Of a stretch of 64,000 bases of DNA, positions 17,832 through 27,242 are shown in pieces. A program made the position numbers and the translations under genes. Below the pieces are notes generated by a model, which was not told where the DNA came from, did not search any database, and saw only the letters and a list, made by a program, of their open reading frames with translations. This DNA is from Necropsobacter massiliensis. Its GTDB lineage: Bacteria > Pseudomonadota > Gammaproteobacteria > Enterobacterales > Pasteurellaceae. Location of the stretch: contig NZ_LN776178.1 of the NCBI RefSeq assembly GCF_000827595.2, forward strand, positions 310,001-374,000, given 5' to 3'. Position 1 is the first letter of the stretch. Each line of letters begins with the position of its first letter.

Positions 17832-17910
17832 TGGATTAGTTTCCGTCAGAAAAGTGTGGTGCTTTTTTGCCAGGTTTTTTCACTGATTGCCGTTTCGCTT
17901 ATTTATACGC

Positions 17911-18855
17911 TTATTCGGCAAGTGTGCAATCCACGCAATAATGTTGAATGGGCTTGCCTTCCAATAATGCTAATAATTGGGTAACGGCGATTTCGCCGGC
18001 TTGCGTAAAGCCCAGTTCCGCCATTAGGATATTCGGAAACAGAAACTGCAACAGGGGATTGTTGCCGACACTGCATACCTGAATCTGTTGCAGGCGGTTT
18101 TCTTGTAAATATTTTATCGCGCCGAGTGCCTGACTGTCGGTGGCGCAGACTAAGGCAGAAATTTGCGGCGAAATGACCGCACCGGTGTGTTGATATGCCC
18201 AGAGATAACCGAGTTCGCCTTGCACTGAATGTGGCGTAAGCTGATGAGTTTGGCAGAATTGCTGGTAGCTTTGATGACGGCGATAGCCGGTTGTCAGATC
18301 GCAGTCTTGTACGCCGAGGTAGGCGATATGTCGATGACCTTGCGCATAAAGGTGCTGCATCAGTAAACCAATGGCTTTTTCATCATCGTAATAAACGCTG
18401 GAAAGCGTAGGATAATGGCGGGCGATAACTACCATTTTCTCTTTCCAGCCGGTTAAGCTGTCTTCATTCAGTTCGCTGAAGGCAAATAAAATGACACCGT
18501 CAACGGCGCGCTGCGTGAAAAAATTCAAATGCTCCTGCACCATAGCGGGGTTAAAGCGACTTTCAACGATAATCGGTTCGCACTGATTGGCATACAACAG
18601 CGGCAGCATAGCGGCAAGCGCCTGATTCTCCGAAGCGGAAGACAAACGAGAAACGATAATGCCGATAGTGCGGCTGTTGACGCCGCGCATGGAGCGAGCG
18701 GATTTTGAGGGATGGAACTGATATTGCCGAATGATTTGTTCCACCCGTTGACGAGTTTGTGCGCTGACGTTCGGATCATGATTCAGCACGCGGGAAACGG
18801 TGGATTTGCCGACGCCGCAGAGGCGGGCAATATCCTTAATCGTCAGTTTTGCCAT
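17911..18855 (-). CDS. treR: Trehalose operon repressor TreR (LacI family)
   Basis: This 314-residue LacI-family repressor has the DNA-binding helix segment LTIKDIARLCGVGKSTVSRVLN, nearly identical to E. coli TreR as I remember it. Matching effector-domain stretches include SARSMRG, YDDEKAIGLLMQHLYAQGHRHIAYLGV, DLTTGYRRH and ALGAIKYLQENR. TreR senses trehalose 6-phosphate and represses treBC. Its likely target is the palindrome at 3595-3608, about 14 kb away. It is the last gene of an rsuA-bcr-treR run with a 2-bp gap after bcr, so it is probably transcribed from a housekeeping promoter. Confidence 0.88.
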   Translation of the reverse strand: MAKLTIKDIARLCGVGKSTVSRVLNHDPNVSAQTRQRVEQIIRQYQFHPSKSARSMRGVNSRTIGIIVSRLSSASENQALAAMLPLLYANQCEPIIVESRFNPAMVQEHLNFFTQRAVDGVILFAFSELNEDSLTGWKEKMVVIARHYPTLSSVYYDDEKAIGLLMQHLYAQGHRHIAYLGVQDCDLTTGYRRHQSYQQFCQTHQLTPHSVQGELGYLWAYQHTGAVISPQISALVCATDSQALGAIKYLQENRLQQIQVCSVGNNPLLQFLFPNILMAELGFTQAGEIAVTQLLALLEGKPIQHYCVDCTLAE

Positions 18856-18857
18856 GC

Positions 18858-20054
18858 TTATTGCAGATTCTTATAGGTTAAAAAATAATAAAAGCTGACG
18901 GCGATCAGCGAGCAAATCGTCATGGTCAGCAACATTGGTGTGGCGGTTTTCATTTCCATTAGGGCGACCAACGAACCGATTGTCGCGCCGGTGCCGAAAC
19001 GAACGCTGCCCACCATGGAATTCGCGGTGCCGGCCATGGACGGGAATTTTTCCAGAATGGATGCCATGGCATTGGACCCGATAACGGAATTCTGTCCGAC
19101 GAAAAATGCGACGCCGATAGCCATCGGCCAGAAGCCGAGATCAAACAGCACCACCAGCAATAACCACAACCCGGCAACAAATTGCACGGTGAGTCCCGCC
19201 TGTAGCATTTTTTCAGCCCCAATTTTGGTTACCAGTCGTCCGTTCAGAAAGGAGCCAAGAGTCATTATGCCGATATTCAGCATAAAGAAATAACCGAAAT
19301 GCTGGACCGCGACGCCGTAAATGCCGATATAAACAATGGAACCGGCAGTGATAAAGGCAAATAAACCGCCAAATCCGAATGCGCCGGTAAACATATAGCC
19401 GAGCACTTCTTTTTTCTTCCATAAATTGACAAAGTTGCGCGCGATAATGCTTAAGCGTAGCGGCATTCGGTTTTCTTTTTTATGGGTTTCCGGCACGATA
19501 AAATAAACCAGCAGCACACTTAACCATCCCATTGCGGAAATTACATAAAAAATGGAATGCCAATGGAAGTAAGAAACCAGATAGCCGCCGATAATCGGAG
19601 CAACCAACGGCGCCATCATAAACACCAGCGTAATGGTGGACATGGTACGGGACAATTCGTTTTTGCTGAACAGATCGCGCAGCAGCGCACCGGCCAGCAC
19701 CACCGGCGCGGCGCCGAAAAAGCCTTGAATAAAGCGCAGCAGGGTAAAACTACCGATATATTCCACGCGCGTCAGGGTTAATGCGGTTAGCGCGCTGACA
19801 ACCACACCGAGCAGAATAATCGGCTTGCGCCCGAAACTGTCGCCTACCGGTCCCCAGAACAGTTGTCCTGCCGCCAAGCCGTAAGCAAAAAAAGTCAGCG
19901 TATGCTGCACCTGTTCGGGGCTGACCTGAAGATCGCGGGCGATATTCAAAAACGCCGGCAGGTACATATCTACGCCCAGGGGCGGCAGCATTGACAGAAT
20001 ACCCAGCGTAAGAATAAAAATAAAGCCGGCTTTGTACGGTTTGTCGTGATGCAA
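18858..20054 (-). CDS. bcr: Bcr/CflA-family multidrug efflux transporter
   Basis: This 398-residue, 12-span major facilitator protein has the Bcr/CflA features LGVDMYLPAF near 25 and GPVGDSFGRKPII near 70 (the MFS loop 2-3 motif), followed by LLRFIQGFFGAA. Proteins of this family export bicyclomycin, chloramphenicol-type drugs or sulfonamides. The substrate here is not determined. The frame starts at a TTG (20054) with AAGGA six bases upstream and only three bases after the rsuA stop, so it is translationally coupled to rsuA. The rsuA-bcr linkage is, as I recall, shared with H. influenzae. Confidence 0.88.
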   Translation of the reverse strand: MHHDKPYKAGFIFILTLGILSMLPPLGVDMYLPAFLNIARDLQVSPEQVQHTLTFFAYGLAAGQLFWGPVGDSFGRKPIILLGVVVSALTALTLTRVEYIGSFTLLRFIQGFFGAAPVVLAGALLRDLFSKNELSRTMSTITLVFMMAPLVAPIIGGYLVSYFHWHSIFYVISAMGWLSVLLVYFIVPETHKKENRMPLRLSIIARNFVNLWKKKEVLGYMFTGAFGFGGLFAFITAGSIVYIGIYGVAVQHFGYFFMLNIGIMTLGSFLNGRLVTKIGAEKMLQAGLTVQFVAGLWLLLVVLFDLGFWPMAIGVAFFVGQNSVIGSNAMASILEKFPSMAGTANSMVGSVRFGTGATIGSLVALMEMKTATPMLLTMTICSLIAVSFYYFLTYKNLQ

Positions 20055-20057
20055 AAC

Positions 20058-20762
20058 TTATCCTTTTGTTAACAGTGCGATTTCTTCAGCGTTCAAGGGA
20101 CGGTGTTCGCCCGCTTGTAAGCGCGCATCCAATATTACCTCACCGATTTTCCAGCGGTGTAAGGCGACCACTTTATTTCCCAGCGCGGCAAACATGCGTT
20201 TGACCTGATGATAACGTCCTTCGCTGAGAGTCAGATTGACATGATAATCATCAACGATTTCCAGCTGCGCCGGTTTGGTTGGCGACTTTTCACCGCGCAG
20301 CATGATGCCTTGAGCGCAGCTGTGCTGATAATGATTTTCCACCGGATCGGCAAGCCTAACCGAATAGGTTTTAGGGCAATGGTGTTTTGGTGATGTAATG
20401 CGATGCGACCACTGACCGTCATCCGTCAGCAGCACTAAGCCGGTGGTATCGGCATCCAAACGCCCGACGCTGTGCAGCTTTCCTGCCAGCGGATAATCAA
20501 ATAACGAATAGATGTTCGGGTAAGCGCCGTCATCATCATGAGTGCAGATATAATCCTGCGGTTTGTACAGCATAATATATTGACCACTTTCCACCCAGCG
20601 CAATAATTCGCCGTCGAAGCGGACTTCATCTTGCGGCCCGATTTTGGCGGCGCCGTTTTTTTCGATTTTACTGTTAATTGTGACCGCACTTTGGCGTAGC
20701 GCTTTGCCTGCTTGTGAGCGGGTAAGTCCGGTATGTTCGGCAATAAATTTATCTAATCGCAT
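20058..20762 (-). CDS. rsuA: 16S rRNA pseudouridine-516 synthase RsuA
   Basis: This 234-residue enzyme converts U516 of 16S rRNA to pseudouridine. It has an N-terminal S4 RNA-binding domain (MRLDKFIAEHTGLTRSQAGK) and the RsuA/RluB catalytic motif GRLDADTTGLVLLTDDG, with catalytic Asp near residue 102. HQVKRMFAALGNKV lies near 185. It heads the rsuA-bcr-treR run. One uptake signal (20683-20691) lies in the coding region. Confidence 0.93.
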   Translation of the reverse strand: MRLDKFIAEHTGLTRSQAGKALRQSAVTINSKIEKNGAAKIGPQDEVRFDGELLRWVESGQYIMLYKPQDYICTHDDDGAYPNIYSLFDYPLAGKLHSVGRLDADTTGLVLLTDDGQWSHRITSPKHHCPKTYSVRLADPVENHYQHSCAQGIMLRGEKSPTKPAQLEIVDDYHVNLTLSEGRYHQVKRMFAALGNKVVALHRWKIGEVILDARLQAGEHRPLNAEEIALLTKG

Positions 20763-20987
20763 TATTTGACCATGTATTAAACTGAACTGTCGAATATTCT
20801 ACTACATATTCGCCGAAACCTCTAAACCCTGTGGTAAACGAAATGGTGCCGCTAAAGTGCGGTGGTTTTTCACGGAGAATAATAAAATGTGTTTTGAGTC
20901 ACAGATTTTCTGATTTTTTTGCCTATAATAAGCAGGCTGTGTTCAGCTTATTTTTAGATGTCATGTTAATTTTAGAAGGATCGTTTT

Positions 20988-23255
20988 ATGGATGCACAAC
21001 TACGTCAAGCCGCATTGGATTTTCACGAATTTCCGCAACCGGGTAAAATTGAAGTCACGCCGACCAAATCGCTAGCGACTCAGCGCGATTTGGCGTTGGC
21101 CTATTCACCGGGTGTGGCAATGCCTTGTCTGGAAATTCAGGCGGATCCGGCAACGGCTTATCGTTATACTTCGCGCGGTAATCTTGTGGCGGTTATCTCA
21201 AACGGTACGGCGGTGCTCGGTTTGGGCAATATCGGCGCGCTGGCCGGCAAACCGGTGATGGAAGGCAAGGGCGTATTATTTAAAAAATTCGCCGGTGTGG
21301 ATGTGTTTGACATTGAAATTGATGAAAAAGATCCGGAAAAGCTGGTGGAGATCATTGCTGCTCTTGAACCGACTTTCGGGGGAATTAACCTTGAAGATAT
21401 TAAAGCGCCGGAATGTTTTTATATTGAACAAAAATTGCGCGAGCGCATGAAGATTCCGGTCTTCCACGATGATCAGCACGGTACGGCGATTATTTCCGCC
21501 GCGGCGGTGATTAACGGGCTGCGCATTGTCAATAAGAATATTGAAGAGGTCAGATTGGTGGCTTCCGGTGCGGGAGCGGCGTCGATCGCTTGTTTGAATC
21601 TGCTGGTTTCACTGGGGATGAAGCGGGAGAATATTACGGTCTGTGATTCCAAAGGGGTGATTTACAAAGGTCGCGATGCCCGCATGGACGAGACCAAAAA
21701 ACAATATGCGATTGAGGATAACGGCAGCAGAACGCTGGCAGACGCCATTCCCGATGCAGATATTTTCCTCGGTTGTTCCGCCGCCGGCGCATTGACGCAA
21801 GAAATGGTGAAAACCATGGGACCAAGCCCGCTGATTTTGGCATTGGCGAATCCGGAACCGGAAATTCTACCGCCGCTGGCAAAAGCAGTGCGCCCTGATG
21901 CGATTGTGTGCACCGGTCGTTCCGATTATCCGAATCAAGTTAACAACGTACTGTGTTTCCCGTTTATTTTCCGCGGCGCGTTGGATGTCAGCGCCACTAC
22001 GATTAACGAAGAAATGAAGCTGGCGGCAGTGTATGCCATTGCCGATCTTGCGTTGGCAGAACAAAGCGATGTCGTGACTTCCGCTTATGGCGACAGCGAA
22101 GTGTCGTTCGGACCTGATTATCTTATTCCGAAACCTTTTGATCCGCGCTTAATTGTTAAAATCGCACCAGCGGTGGCGAAAGCCGCCATGGATAGTGGCG
22201 TGGCAACTCGCCCGATTACGGATTTTGATGCCTATATTGAGAAGCTGACTCAATTTGTGTATAAAACCAATCTGTTTATGAAGCCGGTGTTTGCACAGGC
22301 AAAACAGGACAAAAAACGGGTGTTGCTGACCGACGGCGAAGAGCCTCGGGTACTGCATGCGGTACAGGAAATCGCCACATTAGGCATTGCGGCGCCGATT
22401 TTGTTGGGACGTACCGCAGTAATTGAACAGACGATCAAAAAACTGGGCTTGCACCTTGAGCAGGGGCGTGATTTTGCCATTATTGATATTGAAAACAACC
22501 CCTATTATGAAGAATGCTGGACTGCCTATTACAATAAACTGAAACGTCATGGCATGGCGCCGGCAGGGGCAAAACGAAAAATGCTGCATAATCCGACCGC
22601 ACTTGGTACCATGTTGCTGGAATTAGGCAAGGCGGATGCCATGCTGTGCGGTTTGGTGGGACCTTATGCGTCTCATTTAAGTGCGATTAAAGATATTATC
22701 GGCGTGAAAGCCGGCACGATTCCCGCGACGGTAAACGGCTTGGTACTGCCAACTGGCAACCTGTTTATTGCCGATACGTTTGTGAATCGCAATCCGACAG
22801 CGGAAGAACTGGCGGAAATCACCCTGATGTCGGCTGCCGAAGTTCGCCGGTTCGGTATTGAACCGCAGGTAGCGCTAGTTTCCCATTCCAATTACGGTAG
22901 TTTTGATGACCCAAGTGCGGTGAAAATGCGGGAAGTTTTGCGCTTAGTCAAGGCGCGTGTGCCGGAATTGATTATTGATGGTGAAATGCACTGTGATGTG
23001 GCGTTATCGGAAACGCTGCGCAAAGACATTATGCCGGACAGTCCGCTTAAAGGTGCGGCGAATTTATTGATCATGCCGAATATGGAGGCTGCGCGTATTA
23101 GTCTGAATCTGTTACAGGGAACGGCAACTCCGATTACGATTGGACCGATTTTAATGGGTATGGACAAAACTGCGCATATTTTAACCTCTGCCTCATCTGT
23201 GCGCCGTATTATTAATATGGTTGCGGTGGCTGCGGTAAAAGCACAGCAAGATTAA
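20988..23255 (+). CDS. maeB: NADP-dependent malic enzyme MaeB with phosphotransacetylase-like domain
   Basis: This 755-residue enzyme decarboxylates malate to pyruvate, making NADPH. The malic enzyme half (about 1-420) carries [27 protein letters not shown] and the nucleotide-binding [14 protein letters not shown]. The C-terminal half (about 430-755) is a phosphotransacetylase-like regulatory domain, as in E. coli MaeB, with [11 protein letters not shown] at the end. An AGAAGGA ribosome binding site precedes the ATG. It stands alone and ends at a strong intrinsic terminator. The upstream gap (20763-20987) holds an uptake signal at 20855-20863. Confidence 0.94.
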   Translation: MDAQLRQAALDFHEFPQPGKIEVTPTKSLATQRDLALAYSPGVAMPCLEIQADPATAYRYTSRGNLVAVISNGTAVLGLGNIGALAGKPVMEGKGVLFKKFAGVDVFDIEIDEKDPEKLVEIIAALEPTFGGINLEDIKAPECFYIEQKLRERMKIPVFHDDQHGTAIISAAAVINGLRIVNKNIEEVRLVASGAGAASIACLNLLVSLGMKRENITVCDSKGVIYKGRDARMDETKKQYAIEDNGSRTLADAIPDADIFLGCSAAGALTQEMVKTMGPSPLILALANPEPEILPPLAKAVRPDAIVCTGRSDYPNQVNNVLCFPFIFRGALDVSATTINEEMKLAAVYAIADLALAEQSDVVTSAYGDSEVSFGPDYLIPKPFDPRLIVKIAPAVAKAAMDSGVATRPITDFDAYIEKLTQFVYKTNLFMKPVFAQAKQDKKRVLLTDGEEPRVLHAVQEIATLGIAAPILLGRTAVIEQTIKKLGLHLEQGRDFAIIDIENNPYYEECWTAYYNKLKRHGMAPAGAKRKMLHNPTALGTMLLELGKADAMLCGLVGPYASHLSAIKDIIGVKAGTIPATVNGLVLPTGNLFIADTFVNRNPTAEELAEITLMSAAEVRRFGIEPQVALVSHSNYGSFDDPSAVKMREVLRLVKARVPELIIDGEMHCDVALSETLRKDIMPDSPLKGAANLLIMPNMEAARISLNLLQGTATPITIGPILMGMDKTAHILTSASSVRRIINMVAVAAVKAQQD

Positions 23256-23277
23256 ACGGTTAGCGTGATTAGATAGC

Positions 23278-23308
23278 TAGGGCGAGGTTGTGGTCGCCCT
23301 ATTTTTTT
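23278..23308 (+). terminator. Intrinsic terminator of maeB
   Basis: TAGGGCGA at 23278-23285 pairs with TCGCCCTA at 23294-23301 around an 8-base loop, followed by a run of seven T. Confidence 0.88.
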
Positions 23309-23328
23309 AACAAAAATTTAAACTTTTA

Positions 23329-23342
23329 ATGATCTTAATCAA
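23329..23342. promoter_or_regulatory. FNR-like site upstream of sodA
   Basis: ATGAT-CTTA-ATCAA matches the FNR consensus TTGAT-N4-ATCAA at nine of ten positions. It lies about 62 bp upstream of the sodA start. In E. coli, sodA is repressed anaerobically by Fnr and ArcA, which fits. Confidence 0.6.
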
Positions 23343-23403
23343 TTTTTTTGTTAAGATTTTATCGGCTTTATTACTCACGATTATTTTATAGAAGGAAACT
23401 CAT

Positions 23404-24042
23404 ATGTCTTATACCCTACCTGAATTAGGCTATGCCTATGATGCCTTAGAACCGCATTTTGACGCTCAAACCATGGAAATTCACCATTCTAAACATCATC
23501 AAACTTATGTGAATAACGCCAATGCGGTATTGGAAACCTTGCCTGAATTCGCTGATTTATGTCCGGGCGAGCTGAGTGCCAAATTGGCGACGGTACCGGC
23601 GGATAAACGTACCGCGGTGCGCAACAATGTTGGCGGCCACGCCAATCACAGCTTGTTCTGGAAAGGTCTGAAAAAAGGTACGACCTTACAAGGCGCATTA
23701 AAAGAAGCGATTATCCGCGATTTTGGTTCTGTAGAAGCGTTTCAGGCGGAATTTGAAAAAGCGGCGGCGACCCGTTTCGGTTCCGGCTGGGCGTGGTTGG
23801 TGTTAAATCAGGGCAAATTGGAAGTGGTTTCTACGGCGAATCAGGACAGCCCGTTAATGGGGAAAGACATCGCCGGCTGCGAAGGTTTTCCGATTATCGC
23901 CTTAGATGTTTGGGAACACGCCTATTACCTGAAATTCCAAAACCGTCGTCCTGATTACATTAAAGAATTCTGGAATGTCGTTAACTGGGATTACGCGGCA
24001 GAACGTTTTGAGAAAAAATCTGCCGATTGCCAGAGCGCGTAA
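23404..24042 (+). CDS. sodA: Manganese superoxide dismutase SodA
   Basis: This 212-residue cytoplasmic enzyme dismutates superoxide. Metal ligands are visible in EIHHSKHH (His near 27), [10 protein letters not shown] (His near 80) and [14 protein letters not shown] (Asp and His near 168-172). The sequence pattern around GHANHSLFW and the tail [16 protein letters not shown] is that of the Mn-type SodA rather than the Fe-type SodB. It has a GAAGGAAA ribosome binding site and ends at an intrinsic terminator. Confidence 0.94.
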   Translation: MSYTLPELGYAYDALEPHFDAQTMEIHHSKHHQTYVNNANAVLETLPEFADLCPGELSAKLATVPADKRTAVRNNVGGHANHSLFWKGLKKGTTLQGALKEAIIRDFGSVEAFQAEFEKAAATRFGSGWAWLVLNQGKLEVVSTANQDSPLMGKDIAGCEGFPIIALDVWEHAYYLKFQNRRPDYIKEFWNVVNWDYAAERFEKKSADCQSA

Positions 24043-24078
24043 TCATAACGGATTCGTATTCTATCAATGCTTCACTAC

Positions 24079-24103
24079 AGCCCGGTTATGCCGGGCTTTT
24101 TTA
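24079..24103 (+). terminator. Intrinsic terminator of sodA
   Basis: AGCCCGG at 24079-24085 pairs with CCGGGCT at 24091-24097 around a five-base loop, followed by six T. Confidence 0.88.
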
Positions 24104-24130
24104 TTGGTTTTAACCCATTTTAGGTAATAC

Positions 24131-24158
24131 AAAAGCCGAATGGCAATATTCGGCTTTT
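24131..24158 (-). terminator. Intrinsic terminator of hcr
   Basis: AAAAGCCGAAT at 24131-24141 and ATTCGGCTTTT at 24148-24158 form an 11-bp perfect stem with a six-base loop. On the minus strand it follows the hcr stop by about 17 bases and ends in TTTT. Confidence 0.8.
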
Positions 24159-24174
24159 GGCTGGAGCAAACGCA

Positions 24175-25200
24175 TTAATCCGGTAGCAGATCTACCGTCA
24201 TATTTCCTTTCAGCTGGCAGCTACACGCCAGCACATAGCCGCGTTTGATTTCATCTTCCGTCAGTGGGCCCTGCGTGGATACCTCATAGTCGCCGCTGCG
24301 CACCAAGGTTTTGCAGGAACCGCAGATCCCGGAACGACAAGCAGCAATTACTGGCATTTGGTGTTCTTCCAGCGCCGCCAGTAGGCTCATGCCCACCGGC
24401 ACTGAAAAGGTTTGCGGCTGCGGATTGGTAATCGTTAAGCTCACTTGTTTGCTGTTATCCACCAGACAGTTTTCTGCCGCGGCGTGGAATTGTTCCAAAA
24501 AGAACCGCTGCGGTGGAACGCCGAGCGCTGCAGTCATCGCCTGCAAATCGTTCATATAACTTTGCGGACCGCAGGTTAGCACGCTGTAATCGGCGATATT
24601 TGGCACCAGTTGTGCCAGCATCTCGCGGTTGACCCGACCGCTCAGAAAACCTTCTTCAGCATCCACTGAAGCGTTGATAAACAATTTCAGTTGCGGAAAT
24701 TGCTGGCGCAGTTGCTCCCATTCGCGTTTGAAGATCACATCTTTTGGGGCGTGTACGCTGTACAGCACCGTGATATTCACTTCAGGACGATTGTTCAGCA
24801 GCCAGCGAGTCATTGACATAATCGGCGTTATGCCGCAACCACCGGCAGCCAACAAGTAATGGTTACTGATGATTTTCGTGCAGGTAAATTCGCCCATCGG
24901 ATCGGACAACCAAATTTGATCGCCGGGTTTGACCTCTGAGGTCAGCCAGTTGGAACCAACGCCGTTCTCAATGCGGCGCACGGTCAGAGTGATAAAGCGG
25001 CTCAATCCCGGTGAAGAGGATAGGGTGTAGGCGCGGGCGATATCGGGTGTATTTTTGATACTGACCAGCGCATACTGACCGGGCTGATATGGATAAAAAT
25101 CCTGCGCGATCAGTTCAAGCGTATAAACATCATCGGTTTCTTTCAGCACCGAATGAACTTGCATTTGGTTGTAGCATAACGGGTTTTGATTTTCCGACAT
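24175..25200 (-). CDS. hcr: NADH oxidoreductase Hcr (electron donor of Hcp)
   Basis: This 341-residue reductase passes electrons from NADH to the hybrid cluster protein Hcp. It has an FAD-binding segment RAYTLSSSPG near 55, an NAD-binding domain (AAGGCGITPIMSM near 115) and a C-terminal plant-type [2Fe-2S] ferredoxin domain with CRSGICGSC near 287-295 and a fourth cysteine in LACSC near 327. It follows hcp by 92 bp and both are minus-strand. The gap holds a large inverted repeat. Confidence 0.93.
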   Translation of the reverse strand: MSENQNPLCYNQMQVHSVLKETDDVYTLELIAQDFYPYQPGQYALVSIKNTPDIARAYTLSSSPGLSRFITLTVRRIENGVGSNWLTSEVKPGDQIWLSDPMGEFTCTKIISNHYLLAAGGCGITPIMSMTRWLLNNRPEVNITVLYSVHAPKDVIFKREWEQLRQQFPQLKLFINASVDAEEGFLSGRVNREMLAQLVPNIADYSVLTCGPQSYMNDLQAMTAALGVPPQRFFLEQFHAAAENCLVDNSKQVSLTITNPQPQTFSVPVGMSLLAALEEHQMPVIAACRSGICGSCKTLVRSGDYEVSTQGPLTEDEIKRGYVLACSCQLKGNMTVDLLPD

Positions 25201-25216
25201 AACAATTTCCTGTACA

Positions 25217-25287
25217 AAGCGCGGTGGTTTTTTCGACAGTTTTAACGGAGTGCAATCCGTAAAACACGATAAAAAACCACCGCACTT
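25217..25287 (-). repeat. Nested inverted repeat between hcp and hcr
   Basis: AAGCGCGGTGGTTTTTT at 25217-25233 and AAAAAACCACCGCACTT at 25271-25287 are 17-base arms with one mismatch. The right arm contains a perfect uptake signal; the left arm is a near-copy with C for T. Inside the loop, ACGGA (25245-25249) and TCCGT (25256-25260) form a second stem. The structure sits between hcp and hcr and could set their ratio. Confidence 0.75.
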
Positions 25288-25292
25288 ATTGA

Positions 25293-26945
25293 TTATTTCG
25301 CCAATGCCTCAGCCATATCCTGTTCCGGCGTGGTTAAACCGCGTAAACCGAATTTTTGATTTAGCAGCGCCATTAGGTTGTCGTTTAAAAATGCTGGCGC
25401 GGTCGGACCGGTATAAATATTTTTCACACCGAGCGCCAGCAGAGTCAGCAAGATAACAATAGCTTTTTGCTCAAACCAAGAAAGTACTAAGGTCAACGGC
25501 AACTCATTCACCCCGATATTCAGTTTTTGTGCCAGATTTACCGCGAGCATAATGGCAGAATAGGCGTCGTTGCATTGACCTACATCCAACAGGCGCGGTA
25601 GACCGTCGATGGTGCCGAAATCCAGCTTATTGAAGCGGTATTTGCCGCAACCGAGGGTAAGAATAGCGCAATCCTGCGGCACCTGACGGGCAAAATCGGT
25701 ATAGTAGCTGCGTTCGCCTTTGCTGCCGTCGCAGCCACCGACTAAAAACACGTGACGCAATTTTTTCTCCGCCACCATGTTAATTACGCTGTCCGCCGCA
25801 TCTAGCAGCGTTTGGCGCCCAAAACCGACCGTGATTTGATGTTCCAATTCGCTGTAAGGAAAGCCGGGCATCGCCTCGGCTTTGGCGATAACCTGAGCGA
25901 AATTGCGATCTTCAAGATGCGTAACACCCGGCCAACCGACGATACTGCGGGTAAAAATGCGGTCTGCATAATGGCCCACGTTCGGATCAATAATGCAGTT
26001 TGAGGTCATGATAATTGGCCCCGGGAATTTGGCGAATTCTTTTTGTTGATTCTGCCAGCCGCTACCGTAATTGCCCGCTAAATGCGAATATTTTTTCAGC
26101 TCCGGATAACCGTGTGCTGGCAGCATTTCGCCGTGGGTATAAATGTTAATGCCGGTGCCTTCGGTTTGTTCAAGCAGGGCTTTTAAATCTTTCAGATCAT
26201 GCCCGGAGATCAGAATACATTTACCCGCGACCGGTTTAACGTTAACGCTGGCGGGAAGCGGATTGCCGAACGCCTCAGTTTCCCCTTCATCCAACAGCTG
26301 CATAACCCGGAAATTCATGTTACCGATAGCCAACGCTTTTTCCAGCAATTCATTAAGTTCACTCGGCTGAGTACCCAACCAAGCCATAAATTCATGGAAC
26401 TGGCGATATACTTCGTTATCGGATTTACCTAATACATGCGCATGCTCCATATAGGCCGCCGCCCCTTTCAAGCCGTACAGGCACAGCATACGCACGCCGT
26501 GCGCTTCCTCACCGATTTCTGTCCGGTCGCTGTTCAGGGCAAAATCCGCCGCCTGTGCGCTCAGCTGTGCAATGGAATCGCCTTGTAGTTTCAAATGTGC
26601 CAGCGGATGATTGACATCAATACTCGGATTAATTGCCCGACAGCGACGGATCAGATCATCGCGGTACTGTTCTGCTTGTTGCGCATATTGAATGATTCGT
26701 TGCGAATCAAAGTTAACATTGGTTAAGGTGGCGAAAAAGGCTTGTGCGCTGAAAGCGTCAATTTGATTGTCGATAATGCCTAAATCCCGTCCCTGCAATG
26801 CCCAAGCGGACAGACTCTGCAAGACGGCAACCAGCAAATCCTGTAAGTCGGATGTTTCCGCTGTTTTCCCGCACATGCCCTGCGCATAACTACAGCCATT
26901 ACCAACCGGGGTACGCATGGTTTGTTCACATTGAATGCAATACAT
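25293..26945 (-). CDS. hcp: Hydroxylamine reductase / hybrid cluster protein Hcp
   Basis: This 550-residue iron-sulfur protein reduces hydroxylamine or nitric oxide during anaerobic nitrosative stress. From ATG 26945 (AGGAG eight bases upstream) the length equals that of E. coli Hcp; a GTG nine bases earlier is the less likely start. The N-terminal cysteines C3-x2-C6-x11-C18-x6-C25 have the class II spacing. Hybrid cluster ligands are suggested by [16 protein letters not shown] and [13 protein letters not shown]. Its reductase Hcr follows. An FNR-like half-site lies upstream. Confidence 0.94.
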   Translation of the reverse strand: MYCIQCEQTMRTPVGNGCSYAQGMCGKTAETSDLQDLLVAVLQSLSAWALQGRDLGIIDNQIDAFSAQAFFATLTNVNFDSQRIIQYAQQAEQYRDDLIRRCRAINPSIDVNHPLAHLKLQGDSIAQLSAQAADFALNSDRTEIGEEAHGVRMLCLYGLKGAAAYMEHAHVLGKSDNEVYRQFHEFMAWLGTQPSELNELLEKALAIGNMNFRVMQLLDEGETEAFGNPLPASVNVKPVAGKCILISGHDLKDLKALLEQTEGTGINIYTHGEMLPAHGYPELKKYSHLAGNYGSGWQNQQKEFAKFPGPIIMTSNCIIDPNVGHYADRIFTRSIVGWPGVTHLEDRNFAQVIAKAEAMPGFPYSELEHQITVGFGRQTLLDAADSVINMVAEKKLRHVFLVGGCDGSKGERSYYTDFARQVPQDCAILTLGCGKYRFNKLDFGTIDGLPRLLDVGQCNDAYSAIMLAVNLAQKLNIGVNELPLTLVLSWFEQKAIVILLTLLALGVKNIYTGPTAPAFLNDNLMALLNQKFGLRGLTTPEQDMAEALAK

Positions 26946-27061
26946 AAAAATCACTCCTAACAGATAAATAATTGACCAAAAAAGTAGGCTATTGAAAACG
27001 TGAAAATAGTAAAGCTTTTCATCAAGAACACAATTAACATTTTTATTAATTTAACGTTTTT

Positions 27062-27075
27062 TTGATCTGGATAGA
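27062..27075. promoter_or_regulatory. Possible FNR site upstream of hcp
   Basis: TTGAT-CTGG-ATAGA has a perfect left FNR half and a partly matching right half. It lies about 120 bp upstream of the hcp start in a 297-bp AT-rich gap (26946-27242). No NsrR-like dyad is obvious. Nothing else but the suhB terminator is seen there. Confidence 0.4.
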
Positions 27076-27180
27076 AAAGGTTACTTAGAAAGTGGTAGTG
27101 TATAGCCTCTGCATTTTATACGTTGTTGTGCTTTCTATTGTGCAGATTTAGGCTGGAATATCTTTTTGAATGTGATAGAA

Positions 27181-27212
27181 AAATGCTGAATAACATACAT
27201 TACTCAGCATTT
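27181..27212 (-). terminator. Intrinsic terminator of suhB
   Basis: AAATGCTGA at 27181-27189 pairs with TCAGCATTT at 27204-27212. On the minus strand the stem follows the suhB stop by about 30 bases and ends in a T run. Confidence 0.75.
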
Positions 27213-27242
27213 AAAAAAGCATGTTTTTACAATCGAGCGATT

